A DNA stretch of 64,000 nt from Pseudomonas sp. MPC6 (GCF_006094435.1 NZ_CP034783.1:5979001-6043000); one strand, 5' to 3'. Numbered from the stretch's first letter, positions 44,299 through 56,243 are shown. Numbers and translations are program-made. The notes: generated by a model from the letters alone, not told the origin.

Positions 44299-45147
44299 AT
44301 GCCGAATCTACGTCTCGCCGATCTGACCGCCGAAATCGAAGCCAACGTGCGCCGTGCGTTGCGCGAAGACATCGGCAGCGGCGACATCACCGCACAGCTG
44401 ATCCCGGCCGAACGTCTGGCCAAAGCCACTATCATCACTCGCGACGCCGCCGTCATCGCCGGCACCGCATGGGTCGACGCGGTTTTCCGGCAACTGGACC
44501 CGCGGGTTGCCGTGCATTGGCAAGTGAACGATGGCGAACGGGTGAAACCCAATCAGGTGCTGTTCCACCTCGAGGGCCCGGCACGCTCGCTGCTGACCGG
44601 CGAACGCAGCGCGTTGAACTTCCTGCAATTGCTGTCGGGGGTTGCTACCCGTGCGCAGGACCTGGCGGATTTCGTGGCCCAGACTCAAGTGAAACTGCTG
44701 GACACCCGCAAGACCCTGCCCGGGCTGCGCCTGGCCCAGAAGTACGCCGTGACCTGCGGCGGTTGCCATAATCACCGCATTGGCCTGTATGACGCCTTCC
44801 TGATCAAGGAAAACCATATCGCCGCCTGCGGTGGCATTCCCGAGGCCATCAACGCCGCGCACAAGATTGCCCCGGGCAAACCGGTGGAGATCGAAGTGGA
44901 AAGCCTGGATGAGCTCAAAGAAGCGCTGGCGGCCGGTGCCGACATCATCATGCTCGATGAGTTGAGCCTGGATGACATGCGCGAAGCGGTGCGCCTGAAC
45001 GGCGGCAAGGCGAAGCTGGAGGCCAGCGGCGGGATCAACGAAAGTACGCTGCTGCCGATTGCGCAGACCGGGGTGGATTACATTTCGATCGGCGCGATGA
45101 CCAAGGATGTGAAGGCTGTCGATCTGTCGATGCGCTTGAGCCTTTGA
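44299..45147 (+). CDS. nadC: Nicotinate-nucleotide pyrophosphorylase (carboxylating)
   Basis: 282 aa; makes nicotinate mononucleotide from quinolinate and PRPP in NAD synthesis. Characteristic parts: [69 protein letters not shown] and [20 protein letters not shown]. Start 44299 gives the standard [10 protein letters not shown]-terminus; 49 in-frame codons upstream lie in the promoter region shared with ampD. Confidence 0.96.
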   Translation: MPNLRLADLTAEIEANVRRALREDIGSGDITAQLIPAERLAKATIITRDAAVIAGTAWVDAVFRQLDPRVAVHWQVNDGERVKPNQVLFHLEGPARSLLTGERSALNFLQLLSGVATRAQDLADFVAQTQVKLLDTRKTLPGLRLAQKYAVTCGGCHNHRIGLYDAFLIKENHIAACGGIPEAINAAHKIAPGKPVEIEVESLDELKEALAAGADIIMLDELSLDDMREAVRLNGGKAKLEASGGINESTLLPIAQTGVDYISIGAMTKDVKAVDLSMRLSL

Positions 45148-45170
45148 TCACACGACTGTGAAATGAATAA

Positions 45171-45265
45171 CTGTAGGAGCTGGCTTGCCAGCGAAAGCGG
45201 TGGATCAGTCGACATCGTTATCGACTGAAAGGACGCCTTCGCTGGCAAGCCAGCTCCTACAGGGG
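45171..45265. repeat. REPIN of the CTGGCTTGCCAGC type
   Basis: CTGTAGGAGCTGGCTTGCCA and CTGGCAAGCCAGCTCCTACA, inverted and nearly symmetric, between convergent nadC and the small gene at 45266. Confidence 0.88.
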
Positions 45266-45571
45266 TCAGACCACCAGATTATTCATCTCGCAGTACTCTT
45301 CCCACTCGACGCCCAATACCTCGGCCGCCTCCTTGTGCAGCACCAGGCGCGCCGCCTCGAACTCTTCAGGGCTCGAGGTGTACTTGAGCGTCAGCTCCCA
45401 AGGCTGCAAGCCCTGGGATTCCGCCTCATCCTCGAACGCCCACTGGATCTGGTCTTTCTGATCATCGGCGGGCAAGTCCTTGATCTCTTCAGCGAGCTGG
45501 GGGGATTCCAGCAAGTATTTCTTCAGCGCTTCTTCGTGCCGGGCTTCTTGAGTCAATTCTTTAACGGTCAT
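45266..45571 (-). CDS. Small DUF6388-like protein
   Basis: 101 aa, acidic, cytoplasmic. It starts MTVKELTQEARHEEALKKYL and contains QIQWAFEDEAESQGLQPWEL, a pattern I associate with DUF6388 in Pseudomonas. The inner ATG at 45571 is preferred; 16 upstream in-frame codons lack the family pattern. Function unknown. The preceding ribosome site is weak (AGAGAG). Confidence 0.75.
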   Translation of the reverse strand: MTVKELTQEARHEEALKKYLLESPQLAEEIKDLPADDQKDQIQWAFEDEAESQGLQPWELTLKYTSSPEEFEAARLVLHKEAAEVLGVEWEEYCEMNNLVV

Positions 45572-45704
45572 GTCGTTCTCTCTGATCTTGGGGAATGGAA
45601 GATGGATCTGGATCATCAAGGATCTCTCTGACGCAAAAAACCGCGCAAACCCGGTTTATCTGGCCTTCAGAACCATTCGGGATCATCTGAAAACAAAGTG
45701 TCGC

Positions 45705-45780
45705 TGGTGCCCGAGACAGGAATCGAACCTGCGACCTTCGCGTTACGAGTGCGCTGCTCTACCGGCTGAGCTACACGGGC
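45705..45780 (-). tRNA. tRNA-Thr (anticodon CGU)
   Basis: Read on the minus strand: GCCCGTGTAGCTCAGCCGGT ... CTCGTAA anticodon loop ... TTCGATT T-loop ... CTCGGGCACCA. The acceptor stem pairs over seven bases and CCA is encoded. The last pair of the anticodon stem is an A-C mismatch and the first G-A, the latter also found in E. coli thrW. Confidence 0.95.
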
Positions 45781-45837
45781 GGTGGGCTAAACCTAGCACT
45801 GACCATGGAGTCAGGCAACTTCGCTTACCGTAAAAGC

Positions 45838-45862
45838 AAAAGATCGCAGGCTGCGATCTTTT
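45838..45862. repeat. 25-base inverted repeat
   Basis: AAAAGATCGCAG-G-CTGCGATCTTTT, twelve paired bases around one G. Related sequence CTGCGATCTTTTGATCTTTTG occurs at 10978; this is a dispersed Pseudomonas extragenic repeat. It could also terminate transcription of the tRNA on either strand. Confidence 0.75.
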
Positions 45863-45880
45863 GATCTTTCTGTACAGAGC

Positions 45881-45919
45881 AAAAAAAAATGCCCCGCAGC
45901 TTTCACTGCGGGGCATTTC
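45881..45919 (-). terminator. Intrinsic terminator of pnp
   Basis: On the minus strand: AAATGCCCCGCAGTGAAAGC, then TGCGGGGCATTTTTTTTT. Strong stem and long U-tract about 33 bases after pnp. Confidence 0.93.
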
Positions 45920-45952
45920 TACAACGTTGGAACGGTCAGGCGTTGGGCGTGA

Positions 45953-48058
45953 TTAAACGCCCGAAGCCTTGGCCGCTGCCACGTCTTTGATGGACAGCTT
46001 GATACGGCCGCGGTTGTCCACGTCCAGTACCAGTACTTCCACTTCCTGGCCTTCTTTGAGGATGTCGGTCACTTTCTCAACGCGAGCGTCGCTCAGCATC
46101 GAGATGTGAACCAGACCGTCCTTGCCAGGCAGGATGTTGACGAATGCGCCGAAGTCGACGATGCGCTCAACCTTGCCGACGTAGATCTTGCCGATCTCGG
46201 CTTCAGCGGTGATGCCCAGAACGCGCTGACGTGCTGCTTCAGCCGCTTCCTTGGTTTCGCCGAAGATCTTGATCGAGCCGTCGTCTTCGATGTCGATCGA
46301 AGCCTTGGTCTCTTCACAGATCGCACGAATGGTCGCGCCGCCTTTACCGATGACATCACGGATTTTGTCGGTGTCGATTTTCATCGCGATCATGGTCGGA
46401 GCATTTTCCGACAGTTCGGTGCGGGACTGACCAATGATCTGGTTCATCTGACCGAGGATGTTCAGGCGCGCTTCCAGGGCTTGGCCCAGAGCGATTTCCA
46501 TGATCTCTTCGGTGATGCCCTTGATCTTGATGTCCATCTGCAGCGCGGTAACACCTTTGGCGGTACCCGCTACTTTGAAGTCCATGTCGCCCAGGTGGTC
46601 TTCGTCACCCAGGATGTCGGTCAGGACGGCGAACTTCTCGCCTTCTTTAACCAGACCCATGGCGATACCGGCAACCGGTGCCTTCATCGGAACGCCAGCG
46701 TCCATCAGGGCCAGGGAAGCGCCGCAGACCGAAGCCATGGAGCTCGAACCGTTGGACTCGGTGATTTCCGACACCACACGGATGGTGTACGGGAACACGT
46801 CGGCAGCAGGCAGCATGGCTGCAATCGAACGACGGGCCAGACGGCCGTGACCGATTTCGCGACGACCGGCGCCACCCATGCGACCACATTCACCTACCGA
46901 GAACGGAGGGAAGTTGTAGTGCAGCATGAACGGGTCTTTTTTCTCGCCTTCCAGGGTATCCAGCAGCTGTGCGTCACGGGCGGTGCCCAGCGTCGCGACT
47001 ACCAGGGCCTGGGTTTCGCCACGGGTGAACAGTGCCGAACCGTGGGTCTTTGGCAGAACACCGACTTCGATGTTCAACGGACGTACGGTCTTGGTGTCGC
47101 GGCCGTCGATACGTGGCTTGCCGTTTACGATGTTTTCGCGAACGGTGCGGTATTCGATTTCGCCGAAGGCAGCTTTCACTTCGCTGGAAGAAGGCTGGCC
47201 TTCTTCACCGGACAGCTTGGCAACCACCTGGTCTTTCAACTCACCCAGGCGAGCGTAACGGTCGGCCTTGATGGTGATGGTGTAAGCCTGGGAGATCGCG
47301 TCGCCGAACTCGGCACGGATAGCGCCCAGCAGAGCGGTGGCTTCAGGCGCAGGAGCCCAGGTCCAGGTTGGCTTGGCAGCTTCAGCGGCCAGTTCTTTAA
47401 CGGCGTTGATCACCACCTGGAACTCGTCGTGAGCAAACAGTACCGCGCCCAGCATCTGGTCTTCGGTCAGCTCTTTGGCTTCCGATTCAACCATCAACAC
47501 GGCTTCCGACGTACCGGCAACGACCATGTCCAGGCTCGAAGCTTTCTGTTGTTCGTAAGTCGGGTTCAACAGGTAGCCGGTGCTTTCGTGGAAGGCAACA
47601 CGGGCAGCGCCGATCGGGCCATCGAAAGGAATGCCGGAGATGGCCAGTGCAGCCGAGGTACCGATCATCGCAGCGATGTCCGGATCGGTCTTCTTGCTGG
47701 TGGACACGACGGTGCAGACAACCTGCACTTCGTTCATGAAGCCTTCTGGGAACAGCGGACGGATCGGACGGTCGATCAGTCGGGAAGTCAGGGTTTCTTT
47801 CTCGGAAGGACGGCCTTCGCGCTTGAAGAAACCGCCAGGGATCTTACCGGCAGCGTAAGTCTTTTCCTGGTAGTGAACGGACAGGGGGAAGAAGCCCTTG
47901 CCTGGATCGGCTTGCTTGGCGCCGACCACAGTCACCAACACGCTGACGTCGTCGTCAACGGTGACCAATACTGCGCCGGAGGCCTGACGGGCGATACGGC
48001 CAGTCTCGAGGGTAACGGTCGACTGACCGAACTGGAATTTTTTGATTACCGGGTTCAC
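45953..48058 (-). CDS. pnp: Polyribonucleotide nucleotidyltransferase (PNPase)
   Basis: 701 aa; phosphorolytic 3'-5' exoribonuclease and degradosome component. Two RNase PH-like cores ([39 protein letters not shown]), a KH domain ([18 protein letters not shown]) and a C-terminal S1 domain ([20 protein letters not shown]) are all present. Start is GTG at 48058. It is the last gene of the rimP-pnp string, downstream of rpsO as is usual. Confidence 0.97.
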   Translation of the reverse strand: MNPVIKKFQFGQSTVTLETGRIARQASGAVLVTVDDDVSVLVTVVGAKQADPGKGFFPLSVHYQEKTYAAGKIPGGFFKREGRPSEKETLTSRLIDRPIRPLFPEGFMNEVQVVCTVVSTSKKTDPDIAAMIGTSAALAISGIPFDGPIGAARVAFHESTGYLLNPTYEQQKASSLDMVVAGTSEAVLMVESEAKELTEDQMLGAVLFAHDEFQVVINAVKELAAEAAKPTWTWAPAPEATALLGAIRAEFGDAISQAYTITIKADRYARLGELKDQVVAKLSGEEGQPSSSEVKAAFGEIEYRTVRENIVNGKPRIDGRDTKTVRPLNIEVGVLPKTHGSALFTRGETQALVVATLGTARDAQLLDTLEGEKKDPFMLHYNFPPFSVGECGRMGGAGRREIGHGRLARRSIAAMLPAADVFPYTIRVVSEITESNGSSSMASVCGASLALMDAGVPMKAPVAGIAMGLVKEGEKFAVLTDILGDEDHLGDMDFKVAGTAKGVTALQMDIKIKGITEEIMEIALGQALEARLNILGQMNQIIGQSRTELSENAPTMIAMKIDTDKIRDVIGKGGATIRAICEETKASIDIEDDGSIKIFGETKEAAEAARQRVLGITAEAEIGKIYVGKVERIVDFGAFVNILPGKDGLVHISMLSDARVEKVTDILKEGQEVEVLVLDVDNRGRIKLSIKDVAAAKASGV

Positions 48059-48267
48059 GGTGTCCTACCTTCTTTGTGGCTCTTGGGGAACTTGTCTTCT
48101 TGCGAAATTCTTGGGCAACGCCGGGAATCGGCCCGACTGTCATTGTCCAGGTGCTGCGTTCAGGTAAAGCAGGTGTCCAGATAAAACTTGAGGCTGGGAG
48201 CCTGCCATGCGCCAGCGGGAAACCCGCTGACGAACGACAGACAACCAACCTCTAGCGCAATCGCTTA
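48059..48267 (-). promoter_or_regulatory. rpsO-pnp intergenic leader
   Basis: 209 bases with several hairpins, the clearest CAGCGGGAAACCCGCTG (48213-48229). In E. coli the equivalent leader is cut by RNase III and mediates PNPase autocontrol; similar control here is an inference from position and structure. Confidence 0.5.
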
Positions 48268-48537
48268 TTAGCGACGCAGACCCAGGCGACCGATCAGAGC
48301 CTGGTAACGGCCCAGATCCTTGCCTTTCAGGTAGTCCAGCAGCTTACGACGCTGGTTTACCATGCGGATCAGACCACGACGGGAGTGGTGATCTTTACCG
48401 TTGGCCTTGAAGTGACCTTGCAGTTTGTTGATGTTGTGGGTCAGCAGTGCAACTTGCACTTCTGGCGAACCAGTGTCACCAACAGCTTGCTGGTAGTCAG
48501 CTACGATTTGAGCTTTTTCTTGAACGTCGAGAGCCAT
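48268..48537 (-). CDS. rpsO: 30S ribosomal protein S15
   Basis: 89 aa, standard length. [60 protein letters not shown] and IGRLGLRR match S15, which binds 16S rRNA helices in the central domain early in 30S assembly. An A-G-rich ribosome site precedes it. Confidence 0.98.
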   Translation of the reverse strand: MALDVQEKAQIVADYQQAVGDTGSPEVQVALLTHNINKLQGHFKANGKDHHSRRGLIRMVNQRRKLLDYLKGKDLGRYQALIGRLGLRR

Positions 48538-48654
48538 GAGGCAATCCTTTTATCAGGAAACTGTTTCAGAAAAACAGTTTCAACAGGCCAGGGACAAATC
48601 CCTGTATCTAAAAATGAGTAGTGACCGTGCCTGTTGACAGCCACCCTCGTCCGG

Positions 48655-49572
48655 TCATTCTGACCGAATCAGTCGACGCGGCGCGATGCGCCCGTCTTCG
48701 CTCACTTCACCGATACCGATGAAGCGACCGTTGTGATCCTGTACCCGTACCATGCCGAACTTCGGTGCATCCGGGGCGCGTACCGGCTGGCCGTTAAGCC
48801 AGTAGAACGAGCTGTGCTCCGAGAACTGCAACAGTGGCCAATCCAGCAGGCCGCTGTCCGATGGCATCAGGAAGCGATCGACCGCTTCGTTGCCGCCTTC
48901 GGCATGTACCGCTTCCAGCTCTTCCAGGGTGACCGTCTGCGCCAGGGTGAAAGGCCCGGCCTGGGTACGTCGCAATTCAGCAACGTAAGCGCCACAACCG
49001 AGTTGCTCACCGATATCCTCCACCAGGGTGCGGATATAGGTGCCTTTGCTGCAATCCACCGCCAGCCGCGCAGTATCACCTTCAAAGGCCAGCAATTCCA
49101 AGCGCGCAATAGTAACAGAACGCGGTTCGCGCTCCACTACTTCGCCTGCACGGGCCAGCTTGTACAGCGGCTGGCCATCACGCTTGAGCGCCGAGTACAT
49201 CGGCGGTATCTGACTGATTTGCCCACGAAAACCGGGCAACACCGCTTCGACATCGGCGCGACCAACGGTCACCGGCCGCTCCAGCAAAACTTCACCTTCG
49301 GCATCGGCCGTGGTGGTGGTCTTGCCCAGCTGCGCCAGGGTTTCATAGGCTTTGTCGGAATCGAGCAGGTACTGCGAGAACTTTGTAGCCTCGCCGAAGC
49401 ACAACGGCAACACGCCGGTGGCCAGCGGATCGAGACTGCCGGTATGCCCGGCCTTCTCGGCGTTCAGCAGCCAGCGAACCTTCTGCAACGCGGCGTTGGA
49501 GGTAAACCCCAGCGGTTTGTCGAGCAGAATGATGCCACTGACGTTACGACGGATGCGTTTGACCTGAGCCAC
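48655..49572 (-). CDS. truB: tRNA pseudouridine(55) synthase
   Basis: 305 aa; makes pseudouridine 55 in the T-loop of tRNAs. Motif [19 protein letters not shown] carries catalytic Asp48; [16 protein letters not shown] and [18 protein letters not shown] are further family blocks. GTG start at 49572, three bases after the rbfA stop, so co-translated with it. Confidence 0.97.
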   Translation of the reverse strand: MAQVKRIRRNVSGIILLDKPLGFTSNAALQKVRWLLNAEKAGHTGSLDPLATGVLPLCFGEATKFSQYLLDSDKAYETLAQLGKTTTTADAEGEVLLERPVTVGRADVEAVLPGFRGQISQIPPMYSALKRDGQPLYKLARAGEVVEREPRSVTIARLELLAFEGDTARLAVDCSKGTYIRTLVEDIGEQLGCGAYVAELRRTQAGPFTLAQTVTLEELEAVHAEGGNEAVDRFLMPSDSGLLDWPLLQFSEHSSFYWLNGQPVRAPDAPKFGMVRVQDHNGRFIGIGEVSEDGRIAPRRLIRSE

Positions 49573-49575
49573 CGA

Positions 49576-49977
49576 TTACTCCTTGGCGTCTTCGGGTTCA
49601 GCGGCTACCGGGCGCTGACTGTCTTCAGCCACCGCACGCTCGATCAGGGCCGACAGGTGCGCGCCACGCACGACGCTTTCGTCGTAGTGGAAGTGCAACT
49701 GCGGAACGCTGCGCAACTTCATTTCGCGGGCCAACTGCATGCGCAGGAAACCGGCGGCGGAGTTGAGCACCTTGATGCTTTGCGCGATGTCTTCGGCGTT
49801 GTCCTGGCCCATCACGGTGATGAAAATCTTGGCGTGACCGACGTCACGGCTGACTTCAACAGCGGTAATGGTGACCAGGCCGACGCGCGGGTCTTTGACT
49901 TCACGACGGATCAGCTGTGCCAGCTCACGCTGCATCTGATCGCCGATACGTTGGGTACGGCTGTATTCTTTTGCCAT
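49576..49977 (-). CDS. rbfA: 30S ribosome-binding factor RbfA
   Basis: 133 aa KH-fold factor for late 30S maturation. [55 protein letters not shown] and [19 protein letters not shown] are diagnostic. It lies in the usual place between infB and truB. Confidence 0.97.
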   Translation of the reverse strand: MAKEYSRTQRIGDQMQRELAQLIRREVKDPRVGLVTITAVEVSRDVGHAKIFITVMGQDNAEDIAQSIKVLNSAAGFLRMQLAREMKLRSVPQLHFHYDESVVRGAHLSALIERAVAEDSQRPVAAEPEDAKE

Positions 49978-50030
49978 GTCTTGTTACCTGTTACTGCCTC
50001 ACGGTGAAACCCGTGTGGTCTGAAAGCGGC

Positions 50031-50067
50031 AAACGCCCGGCCTGACAGAAGCCAGACCGGGCGTTGC
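50031..50067 (-). terminator. Hairpin between infB and rbfA
   Basis: AACGCCCGGCCTGAC ... CAGACCGGGCGTT, strong stem with only TTTGCC after it on the minus strand; probably partial termination or mRNA stabilisation within the operon. Confidence 0.5.
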
Positions 50068-50136
50068 GTTTAGAGTCCGACTGATGCGCCGCGCAGTTGA
50101 ACGCGGCGGGCCATCACGGCTCTTGAAGTGCGCGAG

Positions 50137-52665
50137 TTAGAGGCTGCGAGCAACCTGAACCTTCTCGAAGACTTCGATCTTGTCACCGACTTTGACGTCG
50201 TTGTAGCTCTTCACGCCGATACCGCATTCCATGCCGGCACGTACTTCGGAAGCGTCATCCTTGAAGCGGCGCAGGGATTCCAGCTCGCCTTCGAAGATAA
50301 CGATGTCTTCACGCAGTACACGGATTGGACGGTTACGGTGAACAACACCTTCGATAACCATGCAACCGGCGATCGCGCCAAACTTCGGCGAACGGAACAC
50401 GTCACGCACTTCAGCAGTACCCAGGATATTCTCGCGAACATCGCTGCCCAGCATACCGGTGAGGGCTTTCTTGACGTCTTCGATGATGTCGTAGATCACG
50501 TTGTAGTAACGCATATCCAGACCTTCCTGCTCGACGATCTTGCGAGCGCCAGCATCGGCACGCACGTTGAAGCCGAACAGTACAGCATTGGAGGCCAGTG
50601 CCAGGTTGGCGTCGGACTCGGTGATACCACCGACACCGCCACCGACAACACGCACTTGCACTTCGTCGTTACCCAGGCCGTTCAAGGCGCCGTTCAACGC
50701 TTCGAGGGAACCACGGACGTCGGATTTGAGGACGATGTTAAGCGTCTTCTTCTCTGCCTGACCCATGTTCTCGAAGATGTTTTCCAGCTTGCCGGCGTGA
50801 GCACGAGCCAGCTTGACTTCGCGGAACTTGCCTTGACGGAACAGAGCCACTTCACGGGCTTTCTTCTCGTCCGACAGCACGCTCATCTCGTCGCCAGCGT
50901 CCGGGGTACCGTCCAGGCCGAGGATCTCGACAGGGATGGAAGGACCGGCTTCCTTGATTGGCTTACCGTTCTCGTCGAGCATGGCACGTACACGGCCGTA
51001 GTTCGAACCGACCAGGACCATGTCGCCTTGGCGCAGGGTACCGTCTTGAACCAGAACGGTTGCAACCGGGCCACGACCCTTGTCGAGACGCGACTCAACC
51101 ACAACACCGCGACCTGGGGCCGATGGGGTTGCTTTCAGTTCGAGTACTTCAGCTTGCAGCAGGACCGCTTCGAGCAGATCGTCTACGCCAGTACCGACTT
51201 TCGCCGAGACGGAAACGAACGGCGTATCACCGCCCCACTCTTCGGAAGTCACGCCGTGAACCGACAGTTCGCTGCGGATGCGATCGAGATCAGCGCCCGG
51301 CTTGTCGATTTTGTTCACTGCAACAACCAGTGGAACACCAGCGGCCTTGGCGTGCTGGACAGCTTCAATGGTCTGCGGCATCACGCCGTCGTCCGCTGCA
51401 ACTACCAGGATCACGATGTCGGTCGCCTTGGCACCACGGGCACGCATTGCGGTAAACGCGGCGTGACCAGGGGTGTCGAGGAAGGTGACCATGCCGCGCT
51501 CGGTTTCAACGTGGTACGCACCGATGTGCTGGGTGATACCGCCGGCTTCGCCAGCAGCTACCTTGGCACGACGGATGTAGTCGAGCAGCGAAGTCTTACC
51601 ATGGTCAACGTGGCCCATTACGGTCACAACTGGCGCACGGGAGAACGTCTCACCTTCAAACTTCAAGGACTCGGCCAGGGAATCTTCCAGGGCGGTGTCG
51701 CTGACCAGGGTCACTTTGTGGCCCAGTTCTTCGGCTACCAGCTGAGCAGTTTCCTGATCGAGCACCTGGTTGATGGTCGCTGGAGTACCCAGTTTGAACA
51801 TGAACTTGATGATTTCAGCAGCCTTGACCGACATCTGATTGGCGAGATCGCCAACAGTGATGGTCTCGCCGATCTGCACATCACGCACGACAGGGCCGGT
51901 AGGGCTCTGGAAACCGTGAGCGTTGCGTTTCTTCAGCTTGGCCTTGCCGCGACCACCACGACGGAAGCTGTCGCTTTCTTCGTCGGTAGTACGTGGGGCA
52001 ACGCGTGGAGCAGGCGCTTTTTCCTTGACCGAAGCACGATGCGGAGCGTTTTTGCGCTCGCCATCGCCACTGCCACGACGATTGTTATCGTCGGCGCGTG
52101 GTTTGTCCGGACGGCGCTGTTCGTTCTGCTTGTTGCGAACGTCAGCAGAAGGCGCTGGAGCAGCGGCTACAACCGGCGCGCTTTCGCGTACAGGTTCGGC
52201 AACTGCAGCAGGTGCTGCAGCGGCGTTGCCAGTAGCGGTTTGCGCAGCAGCAGGCTGGCGACGCGCTTCTTCTTCGGCGCGACGCTTGGCTTCTTCTTCA
52301 GCCTTCTGGCGTGCAGCATTTTCTACTGCGCGACGTTCTTCCAGTTCGCGTTTGCGCTCGGCTTCGATTTCTTCCGGGCTGCGCTGTACGAAGACTTTCT
52401 TCTTGCGTACTTCAACGCTGATGCTTTTGCTGCCAGCAACACGCAGGGTGCTGGTGGTTTTGCGCTGCAATGTAATCTTGCGCGGTTCTTCCACTTTCGC
52501 CTTGTGGCTGCTCTTCAAGTGAGTCAGCAAAGACTGCTTCTCACTATCGCTCACACCTTCATCGGCGGCGGTGTGCGGCAGACCTGCCTCACGCATCTGC
52601 TGCAACAGGCGCTCTACCGGTGTTTTGACCTCATCGGCCAGTTGTTTCACCGTGACTTGCGTCAT
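50137..52665 (-). CDS. infB: Translation initiation factor IF-2
   Basis: 842 aa; brings fMet-tRNA to the 30S subunit and promotes subunit joining. N-terminal IF2_N domain ([20 protein letters not shown]), a long charged coiled-coil/Ala-Glu-Arg linker, second IF2_N ([20 protein letters not shown]), then the G domain with [35 protein letters not shown] and NKIDKPGA, and domains II-IV. The opposite strand is open for 854 codons but shows no protein-like features. Confidence 0.98.
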   Translation of the reverse strand: MTQVTVKQLADEVKTPVERLLQQMREAGLPHTAADEGVSDSEKQSLLTHLKSSHKAKVEEPRKITLQRKTTSTLRVAGSKSISVEVRKKKVFVQRSPEEIEAERKRELEERRAVENAARQKAEEEAKRRAEEEARRQPAAAQTATGNAAAAPAAVAEPVRESAPVVAAAPAPSADVRNKQNEQRRPDKPRADDNNRRGSGDGERKNAPHRASVKEKAPAPRVAPRTTDEESDSFRRGGRGKAKLKKRNAHGFQSPTGPVVRDVQIGETITVGDLANQMSVKAAEIIKFMFKLGTPATINQVLDQETAQLVAEELGHKVTLVSDTALEDSLAESLKFEGETFSRAPVVTVMGHVDHGKTSLLDYIRRAKVAAGEAGGITQHIGAYHVETERGMVTFLDTPGHAAFTAMRARGAKATDIVILVVAADDGVMPQTIEAVQHAKAAGVPLVVAVNKIDKPGADLDRIRSELSVHGVTSEEWGGDTPFVSVSAKVGTGVDDLLEAVLLQAEVLELKATPSAPGRGVVVESRLDKGRGPVATVLVQDGTLRQGDMVLVGSNYGRVRAMLDENGKPIKEAGPSIPVEILGLDGTPDAGDEMSVLSDEKKAREVALFRQGKFREVKLARAHAGKLENIFENMGQAEKKTLNIVLKSDVRGSLEALNGALNGLGNDEVQVRVVGGGVGGITESDANLALASNAVLFGFNVRADAGARKIVEQEGLDMRYYNVIYDIIEDVKKALTGMLGSDVRENILGTAEVRDVFRSPKFGAIAGCMVIEGVVHRNRPIRVLREDIVIFEGELESLRRFKDDASEVRAGMECGIGVKSYNDVKVGDKIEVFEKVQVARSL

Positions 52666-52692
52666 GCACTTCTCTCCTCAGGCCGCGCCTAA

Positions 52693-54174
52693 TTACTCGA
52701 ACCAGTGGGCTCGGGCGGCCATGATCAACTTGCCGGCACGATCATCGTCAATGCCGTCGATGTCGAGCAGATCGTCAATAGACTGCTCGGCCAGGTCTTC
52801 GCGGGTAATTACGCCGCGCACCGCCAGTTCCATCGCCAAATCCTTGTCCATACCCTCAAGCGAGAGCAGGTCTTCGGCCGGATGGGCGTCTGCCAGCTTT
52901 TCCTCAGTAGCGATGGCTTTGGTCAACAAACGATCCTTGGCACGAGCACGAAGCTCGTTGACGGTTTCTTCGTCAAAGCCGTCGATGTTGAGCATTTCTT
53001 CCAACGGTACGTAGGCAATCTCTTCCAGGCTGGTGAAGCCTTCATCTACCAGCACCTGTGCCAGGTCTTCGTCGACTTCCAGCTCGTCGATGAAGTTGCG
53101 CAGGATATCGCCGGTTTCTGCTTGCTGCTTAGCCTGGATGTCCGATTCGGTCATCACGTTCAGGGTCCAGCCAGTCAACTGGCTGGCCAGACGCACGTTC
53201 TGACCTCCGCGACCGATGGCCTGAGCCAGATTGTCTGCGCCAACGGCGATGTCCATGGCATGGGCATCTTCGTCAACGATAATAGCCGCCACTTCAGCCG
53301 GCGACATTGCATTGATCACGAACTGAGCCGGGTTATCGTCCCACAGGACGATATCCACACGCTCACCGCCCAACTCACCCGACACTGCCTGGACGCGCGA
53401 ACCGCGCATGCCGATGCAAGCGCCTTGCGGGTCGATGCGTTTGTCCTTGGAGCGGACCGCGATCTTGGCACGCGAACCCGGGTCCCGGGACGCCGCCATG
53501 ACTTCGATCAGGCCTTCAGCGATTTCCGGCACTTCGATGCGGAACAACTCGATCAGCATTTCCGGCGCGGTACGCGACAGGATCAGCTGCGGGCCGCGGT
53601 TCTCGGTGCGGATTTCCTTGAGCAGCGCACGCAGGCGCACGCCAACCCGGAAGGTTTCGCGAGAGATGATGTCTTCACGGGCCAGCAACGCTTCAGCATT
53701 GTTGCCCAGGTCGACGATCACGTTGTCGCGGGTCACTTTCTTCACGGTGCCGGAAATGATCTCTCCCAGCCGCTCGCGATAGGCATCAACGACTTGAGCG
53801 CGTTCGGCTTCGCGAACTTTCTGCACGATGACTTGCTTGGCAGTCTGTGCAGCGATACGGCCGAACTCGATGGATTCGATCTTTTCTTCGACTACATCAC
53901 CAACTTGGGCGCCCGGATGCGTTTCTGCAACCTTGCTCGGCCAGGTTTCGATGGCCGGATCGTCCAGGTCTGCTTCTTCGACGACCGTCCAGCGACGGAA
54001 GGTCTCGTAAGCGCCGGTGTGGCGATTGATTTCCACACGCAGATCGACTTCGTCCTCGAAACGTTTTTTGGTGGCAGTGGCCAGAGCAAGCTCCAGCGCT
54101 TCAAAAATTACGTTTGCCGGTACGCCCTTTTCATTGGATACCGACTCAACAACCAGCAGTACTTCTTTGCTCAT
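52693..54174 (-). CDS. nusA: Transcription termination/antitermination factor NusA
   Basis: 493 aa. N-terminal RNAP-binding domain ([20 protein letters not shown]), S1 ([19 protein letters not shown]), two KH domains ([38 protein letters not shown]) and two C-terminal acidic repeats ([40 protein letters not shown]). Seven upstream in-frame codons were rejected in favour of the conserved MSKEV start. Follows rimP. Confidence 0.97.
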   Translation of the reverse strand: MSKEVLLVVESVSNEKGVPANVIFEALELALATATKKRFEDEVDLRVEINRHTGAYETFRRWTVVEEADLDDPAIETWPSKVAETHPGAQVGDVVEEKIESIEFGRIAAQTAKQVIVQKVREAERAQVVDAYRERLGEIISGTVKKVTRDNVIVDLGNNAEALLAREDIISRETFRVGVRLRALLKEIRTENRGPQLILSRTAPEMLIELFRIEVPEIAEGLIEVMAASRDPGSRAKIAVRSKDKRIDPQGACIGMRGSRVQAVSGELGGERVDIVLWDDNPAQFVINAMSPAEVAAIIVDEDAHAMDIAVGADNLAQAIGRGGQNVRLASQLTGWTLNVMTESDIQAKQQAETGDILRNFIDELEVDEDLAQVLVDEGFTSLEEIAYVPLEEMLNIDGFDEETVNELRARAKDRLLTKAIATEEKLADAHPAEDLLSLEGMDKDLAMELAVRGVITREDLAEQSIDDLLDIDGIDDDRAGKLIMAARAHWFE

Positions 54175-54221
54175 CGTACGCCTCGCCTTTCGCAAGCCAT
54201 TGGATCCGCGGGATCCGCGTC

Positions 54222-54680
54222 TCAGTCAAAACTGGGAATAATGTTGGCCTTGTCGATCATATCGATCGGCAACAGGAACTCATGGTCTTCAACCTGCACC
54301 ACGACGTCCTGCTCTTCTACACCGCGCAGAAGGCCCTGAAAGTTGCGTCGCCCTTCAAAAGGCGAGCGCAGCTTGATCTTCACTTGTTCACCGGCAAATT
54401 TTGCAAACTGCTCAATAGTGAACAGCGGGCGTTCCATGCCAGGCGAGGAAACTTCAAGGGTGTATTCAACGGCGATCGGATCTTCAACATCCAGGACACC
54501 GCTGATCTGACGGCTGACGATGGCGCAATCGTCCACCAACACGCCGCCTTCTTTATCGATATAAACGCGCAACATTGAGTGACGACCCTGAGCCGAAAAC
54601 TCAATACCCCAGCATTCATAGCCCAGGGCCACGACCACCGGGGCCAACAAGGCCTGCAACTCTTCTAGCTTGCTCGACAC
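54222..54680 (-). CDS. rimP: Ribosome maturation factor RimP
   Basis: 152 aa; needed for 30S maturation. GTG at 54680, after GAGGGGG, gives the expected N-terminus [20 protein letters not shown]; longer in-frame ATG starts overlap the leader. Family blocks: [38 protein letters not shown] and [15 protein letters not shown]. First gene of the nusA-infB operon. Confidence 0.95.
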   Translation of the reverse strand: MSSKLEELQALLAPVVVALGYECWGIEFSAQGRHSMLRVYIDKEGGVLVDDCAIVSRQISGVLDVEDPIAVEYTLEVSSPGMERPLFTIEQFAKFAGEQVKIKLRSPFEGRRNFQGLLRGVEEQDVVVQVEDHEFLLPIDMIDKANIIPSFD

Positions 54681-54786
54681 CTGAACCCCCTCGTGCATGT
54701 ATGTGCATGCTATGCAAAATAAAAAAATGGGCGAAACGCCCATCCTTGAAACGCCGTCGAACAGCGGCGTAGAAAGTGTCCAGCTA

Positions 54787-54813
54787 ACAAAAAGCCCCTG
54801 AAAAGGGGCTCCT
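54787..54813 (-). terminator. Intrinsic terminator after tRNA-fMet
   Basis: On the minus strand AGGAGCCCCTTTTCAGGGGC then TTTTTG. Compact stem and U-run directly downstream of the tRNA. Confidence 0.85.
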
Positions 54814-54818
54814 GAAAC

Positions 54819-54895
<77 letters not shown>

Positions 54896-54957
54896 ACAAA
54901 GCTGGGGCGGAAGTATACGACCGATCCCTGACAGGGTCAATGTAACCTTCCACCTAC

Positions 54958-54983
54958 AAAAAAGCCCGCAACAGCGGGCTCTT
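54958..54983 (-). terminator. Intrinsic terminator after tRNA-Leu
   Basis: Minus strand AGCCCGCTGTTGCGGGCTTT, followed by TTTTG. Directly downstream of the tRNA-Leu gene and probably of the secG transcript. Confidence 0.85.
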
Positions 54984-54991
54984 CTGATAAT

Positions 54992-55077
54992 TGGTACCGA
55001 GAAGGGGACTCGAACCCCTACACCCTATGGGCACAACCACCTCAAGGTTGCGTGTCTACCAATTCCACCACCTCGGC
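54992..55077 (-). tRNA. tRNA-Leu (anticodon GAG)
   Basis: Minus strand GCCGAGGTGGTGGAATTGGT ... CCTTGAGG anticodon loop, long class II variable arm (TGTGCCCATAGGGTGT), TTCGAGT T-loop and CTCGGTACCA end. 86 nt, CCA encoded. Confidence 0.95.
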
Positions 55078-55099
55078 AATACTGCGTTTGAAACCCTTC

Positions 55100-55483
55100 T
55101 TACTTTTGCTCTTGAGCTGGAGGCACGTCAGTCGCTGGAGTAGCCGACTTTTGCTCTTGAAGCACCGGGACATCATCAGAAGCCGGTTGTTGCTTTGGAA
55201 CTTCCAACACCGCTGGATTTGGCAAACCTACTTGAGTCAGCTGGTGAGCTTTCTCTTTAGCAAAGTAACCTAACCCTAAGCTGGTTATGAAGAAACCTGC
55301 GGCAAGTATAGCAGTAAACTTACTAAGAAAGGTAGAGGAACCTTGGCTTCCGAACACAGTATTTGAAGCACCTGCTCCGAAAGACGCGCCAGCATCCGCA
55401 CCTTTACCCTGCTGCAGCAAAACCAGAGCAACTACGCCCAATGCACCCAGCAGATGAAAAACGACTACGACTGTTTCCAGCAT
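55100..55483 (-). CDS. secG: Preprotein translocase subunit SecG
   Basis: 127 aa. Two membrane helices ([38 protein letters not shown]) around the conserved loop [20 protein letters not shown], then a Pro/Gln-rich C-terminal tail ending PPAQEQK. SecG aids SecYE/SecA protein export. The ATG at 55483 is four bases beyond the tpiA stop; 16 extra upstream codons are excluded. Confidence 0.95.
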   Translation of the reverse strand: MLETVVVVFHLLGALGVVALVLLQQGKGADAGASFGAGASNTVFGSQGSSTFLSKFTAILAAGFFITSLGLGYFAKEKAHQLTQVGLPNPAVLEVPKQQPASDDVPVLQEQKSATPATDVPPAQEQK

Positions 55484-55487
55484 TTTT

Positions 55488-56243
55488 TCAGTTTCCCGCG
55501 GCGCGAATAATCGCACCGAACTCATCTGCATTCAGGGACGCTCCACCAATGAGCCCCCCATCGATATCCGGCATGCCGAACAGTTCGACCGCATTGGCCG
55601 CCTTCACGCTGCCGCCGTATAGAAGCCGCACACCTTGTGCGACCTCAGAATTCTTTGCCGCCAACTGGGCGCGAATGGCTGCGTGCACATCCTGCGCCTG
55701 TTGCGGCGAAGCCGTCAGCCCGGTGCCTATGGCCCAGACCGGCTCGTAAGCGATGACCGCCCTGGCAAAGACACCGACACCCAGCTCCTCGATGATGCTG
55801 TCCAGCTGACGCCCGACAACCTCAAGAGTTTTACCGGCTTCGCGCTGCTCAAGGGTTTCCCCTATGCACAACACCGGAATCAAGCCACATGCCTGTGCCG
55901 CTGCGAACTTGCGGATCAGCATTCCGTCCTGCTCGCCCATGATCTGGCGGCGTTCGGAGTGCCCGACAAGCACCAGGGAACAACCTGCATCCACCAACTG
56001 ACTCGGTGCAACTTCACCGGTCAATGCGCCTTGCATGGATTCCACCGCAGAGTTCTGCGCGCCGATCGAAATCGGCTGGCCTTTCAAGCCATCAATCACT
56101 TGATTGATATGCAGGCAAGGCGGGAATACCGCAACGTCAACACCGCTCGGCAAGTCCAGACGACCAAGGCCGTCGATCAGCTCAGCGACGCTGGTGCGGG
56201 TACCGTGCATCTTCCAGTTACCAGCTACCATAGGGCGACGCAT
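55488..56243 (-). CDS. tpiA: Triosephosphate isomerase
   Basis: 251 aa TIM barrel interconverting glyceraldehyde-3-phosphate and dihydroxyacetone phosphate. Active-site residues: K11 (AGNWKMHG), H95 (VGHSERRQ), E167 ([11 protein letters not shown]), and the phosphate loop [10 protein letters not shown]. Followed by secG in the same direction, as is usual in Pseudomonas. Confidence 0.97.
   Translation of the reverse strand: MRRPMVAGNWKMHGTRTSVAELIDGLGRLDLPSGVDVAVFPPCLHINQVIDGLKGQPISIGAQNSAVESMQGALTGEVAPSQLVDAGCSLVLVGHSERRQIMGEQDGMLIRKFAAAQACGLIPVLCIGETLEQREAGKTLEVVGRQLDSIIEELGVGVFARAVIAYEPVWAIGTGLTASPQQAQDVHAAIRAQLAAKNSEVAQGVRLLYGGSVKAANAVELFGMPDIDGGLIGGASLNADEFGAIIRAAGN

Noticed and set aside
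45705..45780. tRNA-Thr as an integration (att) site
   Set aside because: No duplicated tRNA 3' end and no integrase nearby; flanking genes are core genome.
50128..52692. 854-codon open frame opposite infB
   Set aside because: Shadow of IF-2 codon usage; no signal, domain or start site, while infB on the other strand is unmistakable.
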